The position numbers and the translations under genes are program-made. The notes beneath the pieces were generated by a model, which ran no database searches, was not told the DNA's origin, and saw nothing but the letters and a program-made list of their open reading frames with translations. Positions 21,701 through 31,900 of a stretch of 64,000 bases of DNA are shown in pieces. This DNA is from Gymnogyps californianus (Eukaryota > Chordata > Aves > Accipitriformes > Cathartidae), in assembly GCF_018139145.2 (NCBI RefSeq), contig NC_059473.1, forward strand, positions 1,488,001 to 1,552,000, read 5' to 3'. The stretch's first letter is position 1, and every line of letters starts with the position of its first letter.

Positions 21701-23973
21701 CACCAAATGCATCTTGGAAGAACAGCACATGCTGTCCCAAACAGCCATGGAGGAAGAAGGGTAACAGCAGCACGATTTTTGCCAGCCAGGCATTTGGCAA
21801 TTTGTTTCCTGGCCCTTCCTTATAGTCTCACAGCTGATGGACGCTATACTCCCTTTCAGGGAGCAAAAAGCCCGGCAAGGTGGAACGCAGGCATTCTTCA
21901 GTTCTGTTTAAGACTGCAACATACAGATTTGGTAAAGCTGCTTCCTTTTTGTAATTATCCTGTTCCTTAATTTTAGCGCAAACTTCTGCTAAGCTCAGGC
22001 ATCCACATGACAAACAAACTAAGTCTGATTAGTTATCTAACATCCTTTCTTTGCAGGTTAAAAAGCAAAGAGATAAGAAAAGCCACCAGAGAGAAATATG
22101 GAGTTGCACAGTAAACTGTTTCTTTTATACACAGCTCAAGCAGTATTCTATCCCCTACGGCAGCAAAACCTCCGGTGAACGCTATCAATAACCATGAACA
22201 CATTGGCTCTAAGCCTCCTACAGGAGGTTTCACACAATGACATGCAACAGTGGCTCCTTTGGGGAAATGCAGAGCAGATCTGCAGAGCATATAGTTTCTC
22301 TGTCAAGAAAAGAGCTGCCATCATTGCCACACAGTCATCTCATCTGCCAAATAACCACCTGCATAAAGGCTACAGGGCAGGTGATTATACATATGACATG
22401 ATATTATGCCCTTAATAACGCCACCGAGGCACAACCACGTAAAACCCGATCATTTGTATTATTTATACCAAGCATACTTGGGCAGGACAAGATTACATGC
22501 ACACATTCTGTTTTTCCAAAGCAGACAGGCATTACAACTACACAACAGCACACACCTGCTCAAATCCTTTGTAACAAACATACTTAACCATACTTGTGTC
22601 TCCAAGATATCCAAAAAACTTTATTAGCTAAGACATGAGAACTAAGTAAAAGGGAAGGGGTTTGTGGGGAGGGCTATAGGAGGCATTAATGCTCACACAC
22701 GGCTTTGCTGGCAGTCTGCTGCTGTATCACCTTTCACTTCTACACTAGCCACCTTCTCTTAAGTTTTACACATAGAAATAGTTTGCCTAAAGCAGTCCGA
22801 GCCTGAAGGAAAAGTCACCTCTCCGACTGAAGCTGCTCAGCCTCTTACCAGCAACTAAAAGGGAAGACAGTCACCATTGCAGGCAAAATATCCTCGACTT
22901 GGGGAATTTCACTTAACGTATCACCAATTAACATAAGCTTTTAATTACTCCTGCCCCTAGCAGCTACCGCCCTTTCTGAAGTACACCTGAGCAGAGGCAC
23001 CATATGCTCCTTCAACTAACTGAAGTTCTGGCGTGCCGTGGGTTGGCGTCACCCGCTGCCGCACCAGCTGACAATGCCTGTGTCCCCCTAGCACCGGGCT
23101 GTTCTCCCACACGGGCCAATTGTGGGGGCCCCTGCTACCGAAACCCTGCCGCTTACACCCAGCACGGCCACACTTCAGCACCCCTTCCATACAGGTGAGG
23201 GCTGACCAAGCCTCCCATACTCTTCATCCCCACAGAGTGCTACAGCTTCAGTCTTGAAGATTTTTTTTTTTTCTCCAGGAATAAACAAGTTTTTGTTTCC
23301 TCTCCCATCCTCCACGTACAGCTGCCATTCATGAGCCCCATTCAACACACGGATTTCAGCTTAAATCCAGTTCTTTGCATCCCACCCACCCAACCTTCTC
23401 AGCACCCAGCTGGTGAATCCGAGGTCCCCAGCCTTTGCTGGCTGTTGCTCGTTGGACACAGCTGTGGTTGGTTCTCCCCATCCCAGCTTGGGTGCCACAC
23501 AGCACCGCACGCTGCCCGCGAGACCAGCACAGAGCCCTGCTCCCAACGCGAGGGTGTGGGTGTTTGCGGGGACACAGGCTTCCTTACCTGACTGCCTCCG
23601 GGGAGGTGTTAAAAGGAATATTTCTGTTGTACTGCGCATCGGAGACAAACGCTGCTGCCAGCAGGAGATCCTGCGGAAAGGGGAAAAACACAGACAGCTG
23701 GTCAGTAGGTGTTGGAGCTTGACACAAACTCCACGCAGATATTCAGGGGAGGTCCCTGTCACCCCAAGGCACGCTATAGAGGCGACAAGCGGTACAAGGG
23801 ATGCCGCAGCTTCGCACACCCGCATTCCCTCTTCTGCTAGCGAGGACACATCACCGTCCCGTCCCGTCCCGTCCCGTCCCGTCCCGGGCAGGGCCGCGGG
23901 ACCCCCCCCCGAATCCTCCCCAGCGGGACCCCCCACCAGACCGCTCCGCTACCTGCGAGACCCCCTCCGCCAT
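9588..23973 (-). CDS. TPCN3: Two-pore cation channel 3 (complete, 19 coding exons)
   Basis: Two-domain, 12-TM voltage-gated cation channel of endolysosomal and plasma membranes; TPC3 proteins are described as voltage-gated and Na+-selective. Exons in transcript order: 23953-23973, 23588-23670, 21527-21641, 20743-20871, 20375-20491, 19126-19244, 18844-18945, 17733-17859, 16484-16685, 15667-15811, 13809-13994, 13289-13353, 12931-13018, 12555-12624, 11767-11986, 11432-11522, 10999-11112, 10510-10628, 9588-9733. They sum to 2259 nt, 752 aa. All introns are GT-AG except 11523-11766 (AT-AC). Domain I S1 begins near residue 40; the basic S4-S5 linker has IRRAFRSIR; filter I is TAN (222-224) in VTTANSPDVMMP. 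Between the domains is a degenerate EF-hand-like stretch (DDEQKGFIDKKSF). S4 of domain II has R487, R490 and R493 at three-residue spacing. Filter II is VNQ (592-594), followed by the sequon N604-V-T. Identity as TPCN3, not TPCN1 or TPCN2, rests mainly on its position between BUB1 and NPHP1. Confidence 0.92.
9746..9780 (-). repeat. 35-base homopolymer tract next to TPCN3 last-exon acceptor
   Basis: The plus strand shows 35 consecutive A, so the TPCN3 transcript has T35. It lies 12 nt upstream of the last coding exon (acceptor CTGCAG before 9733) and probably serves as its polypyrimidine tract. Its length is likely polymorphic or uncertain in assembly. Confidence 0.9.
11523..11766 (-). other. 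TPCN3: U12-type AT-AC intron of TPCN3
   Basis: Read on the minus strand, the exon ending CAGTGGCATG is followed directly by ATATCCTTT, the exact U12 AT-AC donor consensus. Near the 3' end is the branch-site match CCCTTAAC (around 11535-11541), and the intron ends in TATAC 13 nt past the branch adenosine. Using these sites joins phase 1 to phase 1 and yields VNQWHVFANGF, matching the TPC pore-loop pattern (human TPC2 has NNWQVF). A GT-AG alternative fails: an in-frame TAA overlaps the branch site, and no AG lies between it and the coding sequence. Intron length is 244 nt. Confidence 0.9.
14360..15212 (+). mobile_element. CR1 LINE, degraded antisense copy
   Basis: The plus strand follows the CR1 reverse transcriptase 3' part in order: a stretch like LNMSQQCTLVAKKPNSILGY (14567 on), a segment like PVYSVLVRPHLECCVDNWAP, GAGCTGGGATTGTTCAGCCTG near 14819, the ACACTGGAACAGGTTGCAGAG block near 15044, and a terminal TTCCTTCCAACC near 15182. 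Stops and frameshifts are frequent and a poly-T patch interrupts it near 15000, so it is older than the copy at 1473-2490. It lies in the TPCN3 intron between exons 13809-13994 and 15667-15811, opposite to transcription. Confidence 0.85.
23855..23886. repeat. (GTCCC)n pentanucleotide repeat
   Basis: About six tandem copies of a CCGTC/GTCCC unit lie in the short TPCN3 intron 1 within the TPCN3/MTLN CpG island. Copy number is likely variable. Confidence 0.8.
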
Positions 23974-24090
23974 GGCGCGGGCAGACGCTGCGCCTCCCCG
24001 GTCCCGCCGCCTTTAACGGGGCCCGCCCCCGCCGCCGGCGGAAGCGGGAGGCGGTGCCGAGCCGTAGCCGTGAGCGGAGCTGGACCGGGG
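23974..24090. promoter_or_regulatory. Bidirectional CpG promoter, TPCN3 / MTLN
   Basis: Only 117 bp separate the divergent start codons of TPCN3 (minus) and MTLN (plus). The interval is very GC-rich, with GC-box-like CCCGCCCCCG and an ETS-like CGGAAG (24039-24044), and no TATA box. Both transcripts probably start inside this island, which extends about 23850-24420. Confidence 0.6.
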
Positions 24091-24267
24091 ATGGGGCCGG
24101 AGGCGCTGCGGCAGCGGGCCGTGCGCTGGGCGCTGCTGGCCGCCTTCGCGGCCGGGGTGCTGGTGGGCTGGCAGGCCGGCCGTGCCCGCCGCCGTTTCCT
24201 CCGCTGGCGCCAGCGCCGCCTCCAGCGCCGTCTCGCCGCCGCTCAGGAGCAGCTGGAGGCGGCGTGA
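24091..24267 (+). CDS. MTLN: Mitoregulin, 58-aa inner-mitochondrial-membrane micropeptide
   Basis: Mitoregulin (human gene formerly LINC00116) is a single-pass micropeptide of the inner mitochondrial membrane linked to respiratory complexes, fatty-acid oxidation and cardiolipin. This single-exon frame encodes 58 residues; the human protein has 56. Residues 11-27 form one membrane helix (VRWALLAAFAAGVLVGW), followed by a strongly basic segment (RARRRFLRWRQRRLQRRLAA) and AQEQLE. The human protein shares GVL-GWQA, RRR-L-WR-RRLQ and LAA-Q in the same order (from memory). The start at 24091 gives that length; the frame is also open upstream, but that part lies in the promoter and antisense to TPCN3. 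In humans the gene also neighbours NPHP1, which supports orthology. A possible donor at 24286 (CTCTCG/GTGGGT) would place an intron in the 3' UTR. Confidence 0.88.
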   Translation: MGPEALRQRAVRWALLAAFAAGVLVGWQAGRARRRFLRWRQRRLQRRLAAAQEQLEAA

Positions 24268-24722
24268 GCCGAGGAGAGCTCTCGGTGGGTCCCCGCGGCC
24301 GGGCTGCCGGCCTCCTTCCTTCCTTCCTTGCCCTCGCAGCGGGTTTGGGAGGTCAAGGCGACCCTCCGGTTGTCTCCTCCAGCAGCCTCGCCTCGGTGGA
24401 TGTGGTATGAGCAGAACCGGATTCGTCCTCCCCACCGCTCCCGCCACGCCGCTGTCGGAGCCGGTTTGCAAAGGGCTGGTGAAAACGGCGTCGAAGCGCT
24501 GCTGGGAAAGGACAGCATCCGTGGAATAGCAAGGCCTTCTCTCCTGTCCTTCAGAAGACAGGATCCCGAGCCGCGTCGGACTAACCCAACAAAATACTGA
24601 GGACACAGGAACGCTGCCGCCAGATGTATTTCCGTATTTCAAAGGGTTGTCTGTACTCGTCTTGCGTTAAGTCTGCTACTGAGGTACGCTGCTCTGCCCT
24701 TGCCAGGGAGCGCTGCTGATAC

Positions 24723-24728
24723 ATTAAA
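24723..24728 (+). terminator. Candidate MTLN poly(A) signal ATTAAA
   Basis: An ATTAAA hexamer lies about 455 bases past the MTLN stop, with a T/G-rich stretch downstream. Support is positional only. Confidence 0.35.
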
Positions 24729-25865
24729 CTAGCAAAAGTCATGACGTGATATTCCTAGATGTGTTTATTTCTCTGATAAGTGAAAACATACTTTACGGGC
24801 GCTTGTAATGAGTGACAGATCTCCTTGTGAAAGTACGCACGTGAAAAAAACCCTGTGGGGACAATTTAGTGGTGAAATAGCTGCAGGCGTTGGGTAGGGT
24901 GAATGAGCAAATCAAATGAAGGATGCTTGTGCTTTCGACTCTCAATTTCTTCTTGCGCTTTGGACAAGGAATTGTGGCGATAGCTGTAGGGTGTTCCTGT
25001 TTCCCCACCCCTGGCTAGCAAATTCCAGAAGAGTCTGAGAGAAGGGGGTGCTCCTGCTTTGCGCCGGAGGATTTACTGCATGCTGTGCAGGCTGCTGGCT
25101 TTCAACTATATTACTGAACTGTCAAAGTTTTAAAAGTTTTCAGGGGGAAAAAAAAAATACTGCCCGGCGCCCCTTAAGATCGCGAAATGCTGATTTGTAG
25201 CCAAAGAAGTAGTCCTGTGGCTTTCTGGTAGAAACAAGGTTTCAGACCTTTGGGAGTTCCTTCAGTGCAAACGCGGGGGGGTGTGCAGTATCGAGTGCCC
25301 CTGTTCAGCAGAGCTGCAGTTCACTGGAGTGCCTGGTCCAAACCGCACCAGCTGGGTCCAAGTTGTACTTACTTTACCAGTGATGTGTTGATACCTTTTC
25401 ACGGTGCACCTTTTGGCGTTTTTTAACCTCGAGACTGGCAGACTGTTAGAAACAGGGGTTTCCGTACAGCTGCCGATGCCACGTCGTGGCCTCGTCTGCC
25501 TGCGGGTGCTGTTTTGTCGAGGCGGGGAGAGTGACTACCAGTTAAGTGCGAAGCGTGCCCTCGTGCACGTTTTCCAGCACGAGCTAGAAGCTGATGTACC
25601 ACAGCCTTACGGCTTGCCCCGGGGAGGGCAGGAACAGGATTTACCTGCGGGATGGCTGCAGGCCGACTGTCTGTCAGTCCCCAGGCCAGGCCCTGCCTGG
25701 CCAGCAAGGACTCCCTGGCTGGCGGGCCAGGGCTGGGTGAAGCTCTTCTGGCTCCGACCCGCAGCCCCGACCACGACCAGGCCGTGCCCGGTCCGGGCTT
25801 GGCGATCCCCGGGAGCGGAGGCCGCACATCCCCCGGTTCTCCCTCAGGCAGACGGCCCGCGGCGC

Positions 25866-25884
25866 CTACGATTCCCGGCGTGCC
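25866..25884 (+). promoter_or_regulatory. ZNF143-like (SBS) motif in NPHP1 promoter
   Basis: The sequence CTACGATTCCCGGCGTGCC fits the long ZNF143/THAP11 pattern CTACAATTCCCAGCATGCC at 15 of 19 bases or better. Such sites sit close to start sites of CpG promoters. An ETS-type CCGGAAGTG follows at 25892-25900. Confidence 0.5.
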
Positions 25885-25927
25885 GCGCGCCCCGGAAGTG
25901 ACGGCATCTCGCAGCGCCCATGCGCCC

Positions 25928-25940
25928 GTTGCTTAGCAAC
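25928..25940 (+). promoter_or_regulatory. RFX X-box palindrome at NPHP1 start
   Basis: GTTGCTTAGCAAC is a 13-bp near-perfect inverted repeat (GTTGC-TTA-GCAAC) matching the X-box bound by RFX factors, which drive ciliary genes. It ends one base before the ATG at 25942. NPHP1 is a ciliary transition-zone gene, so the site fits the gene's role. Confidence 0.65.
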
Positions 25941-25941
25941 C

Positions 25942-28900
25942 ATGTCGGGGCGGCGGGCGCGGGGCCCGCTGCAACGGGTACAGCGGCGGAGCCGGGAGCT
26001 GCAGGCGCAGGTACCGGGGCTGACGGCCCGGCCTGGGGCGCGGCGGGGCTCCGCCGGCGGCTAACGGCGCCTATCCTGTGTTGCAGGTGGAGGAGCTGCG
26101 GGCGGAGAGCGTGGCCCTGGCCCCCGGGCAGCGGAAAGCCCTTTCGCAGAGGTGAGGCGGCAGCCGAGGGGTCCCCGCCCGCCGGGGCTGCGGGGGACCC
26201 GGCCTCGCTCCCACCCGTCCCTGCCCTCAGCCTTCCCCCCGCTCTTCACTTTAGCAGCGTTCCGTGGCCAGGAGTTGCATAGCTTAGCTCTGTGTTGTGG
26301 AAATGAACCATCTCCCGGTTGCTCTGAGCAAAGCCCCTGGCAGATTCACTCCGTTCCCCGTCACCTTTGCATCAGAAGAAGTAGCAGACAGTTCCCCGTA
26401 CGCCTTTCCATTTTCCTCCTAATTGTACAGATCTCTTCCCTGCCCCTTCTCACTCGTCTTGTTTTCCCGGCGGAAGCAACAGGCCAGCTGCTTCCCGGTC
26501 CTCAAGGGCTGAGGTAGTTTTAAGTGGGAACTTGCACATCACAGGTAACAATCAGCTAAGCTGCCGTTTGGGCTTGTATTGATATTTGTCAGGCTGCGTG
26601 AAGGTCTGAGTATGTAAACTTACACGTTTCAGCACGCATGCATGATTTGGGTCACCCATCTATCAGAATTTTAAGAAAATGCTATCTATCTGTCTTGCTT
26701 TCAATGCAGATGTATGCAGCTGAAGAAACTGGTGGATGAGAATACAAATGCTCTTCATGACTTGAAAAAAGTAAGTATGGAGACAAATTTGTTAATGGTT
26801 TTCTCCAAAATACATCACGGAGAGCATTTAGAGAACACCAGGCTCCTTCGATTTTAGATGCCTCGGGACAAGAGCAATGCCTGGCACTGCACAATCCCCG
26901 ATTGGGATCTCTGAGATACATTTATATTATTTAAAGGCACATTTTTAATGCTTTATTCTGTACAAGTTTGGCGCTTAAAATGTTTATCAACCCAACGCAT
27001 TATATTGGAAGTGGAGAATGCAGATTTGAAATTTAACACGAAATTTCATCTTGGCAGAGTAAAAGGGCAAGAAAGATGTCACTAAACAGGGAGTGACAGC
27101 AGCCCAGGAAGGTGAAAGCTTGTAAGACATGTCTGGAAAACTAACTTTATAGGGGAACTTTAACTTTGATTCTTTCAGCAATTTGTTGTGTTCTTCTTTC
27201 TCAGGCTGATGAGCCTGCACCCGTGGGGAATTACAATCAGAGGAAAGAAGAAGAAGAAAAGCTATTGCTGAAACTCTCTCAGCAGCTGCAGAAACTTGTT
27301 CTTGTCTTGAATCAGGATAATGGGACTACGAATTCTGCAGCGTAAGTAGCTTAAACAAATACAATCTGCACTTCTATAGAATTGTACGTGTATGGTTGGA
27401 AAGGACCCTGAAAACTTGTTAGCTCATCCCCTTTATTATGTTAACATACAGTTAAAAAAGAAGCACTGAAGAGCCAGCTCTTATGGGGCTTGTTTTCTTC
27501 ATGCAGTCATGAACAACTCGCTGGAATTTTCTAAGGGTGTTGGTTAATGGCTGAAATATAAAGTGGCTGTTGAGAGGAGAAGATGCAATGTGGTCTGTAC
27601 GCTGAGGGAGGAAACACCACTGGGATTCTGGAGTTTTGTTTAGCTCAGGACAGAGAGTAAAACACAGGAATGAAAATTCTGTATCTGGATAATGTCCTTG
27701 CGGAGAAGCCCATATTGCAAGGCTTTACAGCAATTTCAAGAAGTTTTGTTAAAATAATAATAAAAAAAGTTTGATTGATTTTGGGTAGGGATGAGGAACA
27801 TCGGAAAGATCCTCAAACGGAAGATGAAAATGAAGAAGAGGATGAGAGTGAAGATGATGAAAGTAGTGAGGAGGAAGACAGTGAAGAAGCAGATGATGAT
27901 GAGGAGGATAAATTGTTGGATGATCCAAATGTTAAAGAATGTATTGCAGTTGGAAACTTTAATGCACAGCAGGAAGGGGATCTCACATTTACGGTAAAGA
28001 TGTCTCTCTCAAAGTTTTTTGACTGCAGATCATGCCATATTAAGCAATAACTATAATTAAATCCTATGCTTCTGGGATTCAGCCAGTTCCTTGCCGGATT
28101 CAGGGGGAAATGGCTTTTCCCGGTGTACGTTTGGCTTAGTGGAGTCCAGTGTCCTTTTGCCACCGTCTGTAGTGGCAGGGTCTGTTGCGGTAGTCTGTGA
28201 TCTCTGTTGTGAGAAAAATTAAGCTTTTGTGGTTTGGGTTTGGTTTTTTTTTTTTTTTTTTAAATTGTGCCTGGAGCCATTTTGAAATATTTGGTTGTCT
28301 TTTGTCTCTGTCTCTCCTTCTAATGGCAAAGAAAGGTGAAGTCCTACTTATACGTGACAAGAAGGCGGATGGCTGGTGGGTAGCCGAAAACTCAAAAGGG
28401 GAGAGAGGCCTCGTTCCTAGAACCTATCTTGCGGTTAGTGTGCCGCTACCTTCTTCTGTTCTAGTCTCACCTCTGTTATTTTATATATATTAGTGATAAT
28501 ATAGCTGCATAAAATTGATCACAATGCTTATGTGGGGACACACAGCAGTGTTTTGCCAGTTGTTTGGAAATAACACCATGTTTGTGTAAATGTGTGTGGA
28601 GACAGCTAGCAAAAGCAGTGGTTTTGTGCCTTGTGAAGATGTGACACGTAAGCGCAGAGAAGTTTCTTGAATATGAAAGTCATAATCTTTGTCACTAAAG
28701 GTCAACTCTGAAGACTCCAAGCTGCTATGGACTAATTCGGGCTTTTCGTAATTTATATGAAATGTGAGTCCATGTAAATGTTGGAGTATTTTGTAATTCA
28801 ACATGGAAGAACCTTTTAAAAAATCGATTTTAAAGCTTTGTAACTTTTTCCCTCTCCCATTTTTAGAGTTGCTTACACATGTTAGTTTATGTACTTACGC

Positions 28901-31900
28901 CCATATATATCCAGTGTACCATTGTGGTGAACATTTAAATGTGGGTACACAGTTTGGATTGAGTGATCAGATGAAACAGAGCTTTTCACAGTGTCACTAA
29001 AGAGCATGTTGAGTAGCTAGCTTTTTACTTTATGATGCTGATGCATTTCTGTTTTTAAAGAATCCACTTTGCAAATGCATTCTCTTGCTTACTTGTAGGA
29101 ATCCTCCAGTCCCTTGCTGTAGCTGCAGAACTAAGGGCAGTGTTCTGCAGTTACAGTGCTCTGGAGTGATACATCACAGACAGAAAATCTCCTCTTCTAA
29201 ACTATTAACATGTGCTATGGTTGGAGAAAGCATTTTTAAGAACAGAACTGTGAAGAAATCAAGCACTTTCCCATTTTGAATCTGAATTACAGGTCCATAA
29301 TGAAGATGGCGAAAGCCAAGAGCAAAGTGAAGAACACATAGAAGTGGTGGATGAAACAGCAGATGGAACTGAAATTAAAAAAAGGTAAATGGAGTGATGT
29401 GAAAGCAAATAAGTATAAAATTATTCTTCGTCCTCCTTAAATCTGACAGTACATTTCTTACAGTGAGAATACCTCACAAGGGTATTTGGTTCTTTGCATT
29501 TTTCTTTTCAGTACAGCAGTCACTTGCCTTTTTTTCAGTTTGCAGACACACTTTTACTTGAGTGGTTTGTTGGGGAGTTTTGCTTTGGTTTGCCTTCCCC
29601 CCACCCCCCCCATAAAATCAAAAGAATGACTGGGTCATGTATCAAGTTATGTTCCAGTTCATGAGACAGTCTAGCAATTAGTCTTAGTGGCTGGAAATAT
29701 GTCATTATTAGTATCTCAGATAGATACAGTTATTAAGCTGCTGCTATTTGAAAACAAACCCATATTTAGCGTTTAAATTTTTGTCCACATGAGGATGATA
29801 TATTATAAAAAATACGTTCTTTTTCTTCCAGAACAGATTCTCACTGGAATGCTGTAAGAAGAGCTATCACAGAGGTAGGTTAATTATTTTGTAGACAAGG
29901 TTTGCCTTTTACCAAACACTGTGTCTCTCATTACAGACCATTGTTTTTAATTAACATCTCTATTTTGTTTTTTGTAGCAAGAAATGCTACAGAAATGTTC
30001 TCTAACGCTTTAGAAATAGGCTGCAGCCCAGCCCATGTGTCTGAATGAAGATGCAAATAAGACGTCTTTTGTTGTTTTGCCACAGTAGTACGATACCATT
30101 TCTTTGTCAAGGGTGTGATTTTGTTCTGTAACTGGCTGCTCTGCTGCTGCTTTGAAATGGAAGGGGGATTTAACAAAATGGGAGTCTGCCTGGGTTCATA
30201 CATGAAACAGAGTAAAAGTTCCTCAGGATGGGCCAAACTAGCTTCGGATGAGGTGACTGATGCCCCAGGTCTCCGACATTGGCGGTGTGAGAATTAGCTG
30301 TTAAATAGCAGGAATACTAATATCCTTTTTTTTTTTTTTTTTGGTAATAGAATGACACAGTAGAGGTACTGGCAACCATAGGAGCAGTTCCTGCAGGATT
30401 CCGCCTATCCACACTTTTCCAGCTCTTAGAGGAAGGTAAGGTTTTCTCATAATAATTGCAGCGCAGGATTCTCGAGTGTCTATGGTGAGTTTCTTATCCT
30501 GGTTACTAGCCTATTGGACTAAAATCAGCATGGCGTAATTACAGTTGGGTAATCTGTACAGGCTATATTTGACCCATCAAATAACGTATAAAAGGCTTTT
30601 TTTTCTTCTTCAATTAAGTTTTAATTTATCTGTGTGAAATCCTGGCCACACGGAGGCAATGACCAATTTCCTAATGATTTCAAAGATTTTCCTCTTTGGA
30701 AGATACTTCCTGTTGATGTTGCAGAAAATAACTATTTTTTTTTTTTTTTAATCTTCCCTTTTTCTCAGAGATCTTTGGAGTCTCTTCACCAGATATATTA
30801 CACATCTCACGTTTTATTCGTCTTTTTGTTTAAAACTGTTTCAAATCAATAGCTCTTTTTGTTAATTACTCTGCTTCTGGAATGAAATACTGCAGAACAC
30901 TTACAAATAGTAAAAGTACCCTTTTTAAAGGGTGCTTGTAGAAGATACCTCCCTAGTTTTGTTTGGACCAGTCAAATAGTCAAATGGAGTTTAGCCACAT
31001 CTGAATTTTGGGGGGTGTTCATTCTGTGGCAATAAAGATCATAAAAAATTTTAAGAATTTTTAAAATTACTCTTGTTGTAGGCAGTCAGTTTCGAGCAAG
31101 TTACTTTTTGCAGCCTGCACTTACTCCATCGCAGTTGGCTTTCAAAGACTTGGTGTGGAACTCTGAAAAAAATACTGTGAGTATTAGTGGTAAGAAAGCT
31201 ATGATGCTTTTTGTTTGAGAGAAATGACAGGATCTCTAGACGTGAATTGCTAGCAACATTTTGTATTGGTGGGTAAATATTGCTGTGAAACAGATGATGG
31301 ATTTCGATGTCAATCCAGACTCCTTAGGCAGTAGATGTTATCACATCCTACTCTCTAATAGGCAAAAAATCGGTACAAATTGTCATGTTGGGTGTCTTTT
31401 AAGAGTCGTGTTTCATCTTAAGTTTGTGGGTTCCTTCCCTGTCTGGGGTGAAGCAGATCTGCATGGGTGACTAGTCTGAATTTTTAAACCATGAACTTCT
31501 GCTAGGCACTGTGAAATCATGAATTTAATTTGTCTTCTTTCATTTTGGCTAATGATTATGTCTTCATTTGCACCATTTTTAGAATATTTCTTTCTTCTCA
31601 AACTTTGATAGGACCTTCTATCTGTCACACTAAAATATTTGTAGTAATTTCCTTAGAAGAGAGCTAAAGGCTTATGAAGAAATTTTGCTGCTGCTGCTAA
31701 TACTACACAAGCTTTGTGGTTAGAAGAATCCAGTCTAGTGAACAGTACACTTGATCATCTCAGTAAATAAACACAAACTGGCACCACGTGCAGGAGGACC
31801 CTGTAGATTTAATCCTTCTTCTGTTGTCTGTATTTCAGATCTATCCTAGACCAACTCGAGTATCCCTGATTGTAACTTTATGTAGCTGTAAAATGATTCC

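Larger units (their letters stand above)
24729..25941. other. MTLN-NPHP1 intergenic region with NPHP1 CpG promoter
   Basis: The first half has no recognised gene. From about 25480 the GC content rises into the NPHP1 CpG island, which runs to about 26230. Motifs close to the gene are listed separately. Confidence 0.5.

Noticed and set aside
23413..24090. Long plus-strand open frame continuing upstream of MTLN in the same frame
   Set aside because: It runs through TPCN3 exons 1-2 in antisense and the GC-rich promoter, where stops are rare by composition. Mitoregulin length and the hydrophobic start fit 24091.
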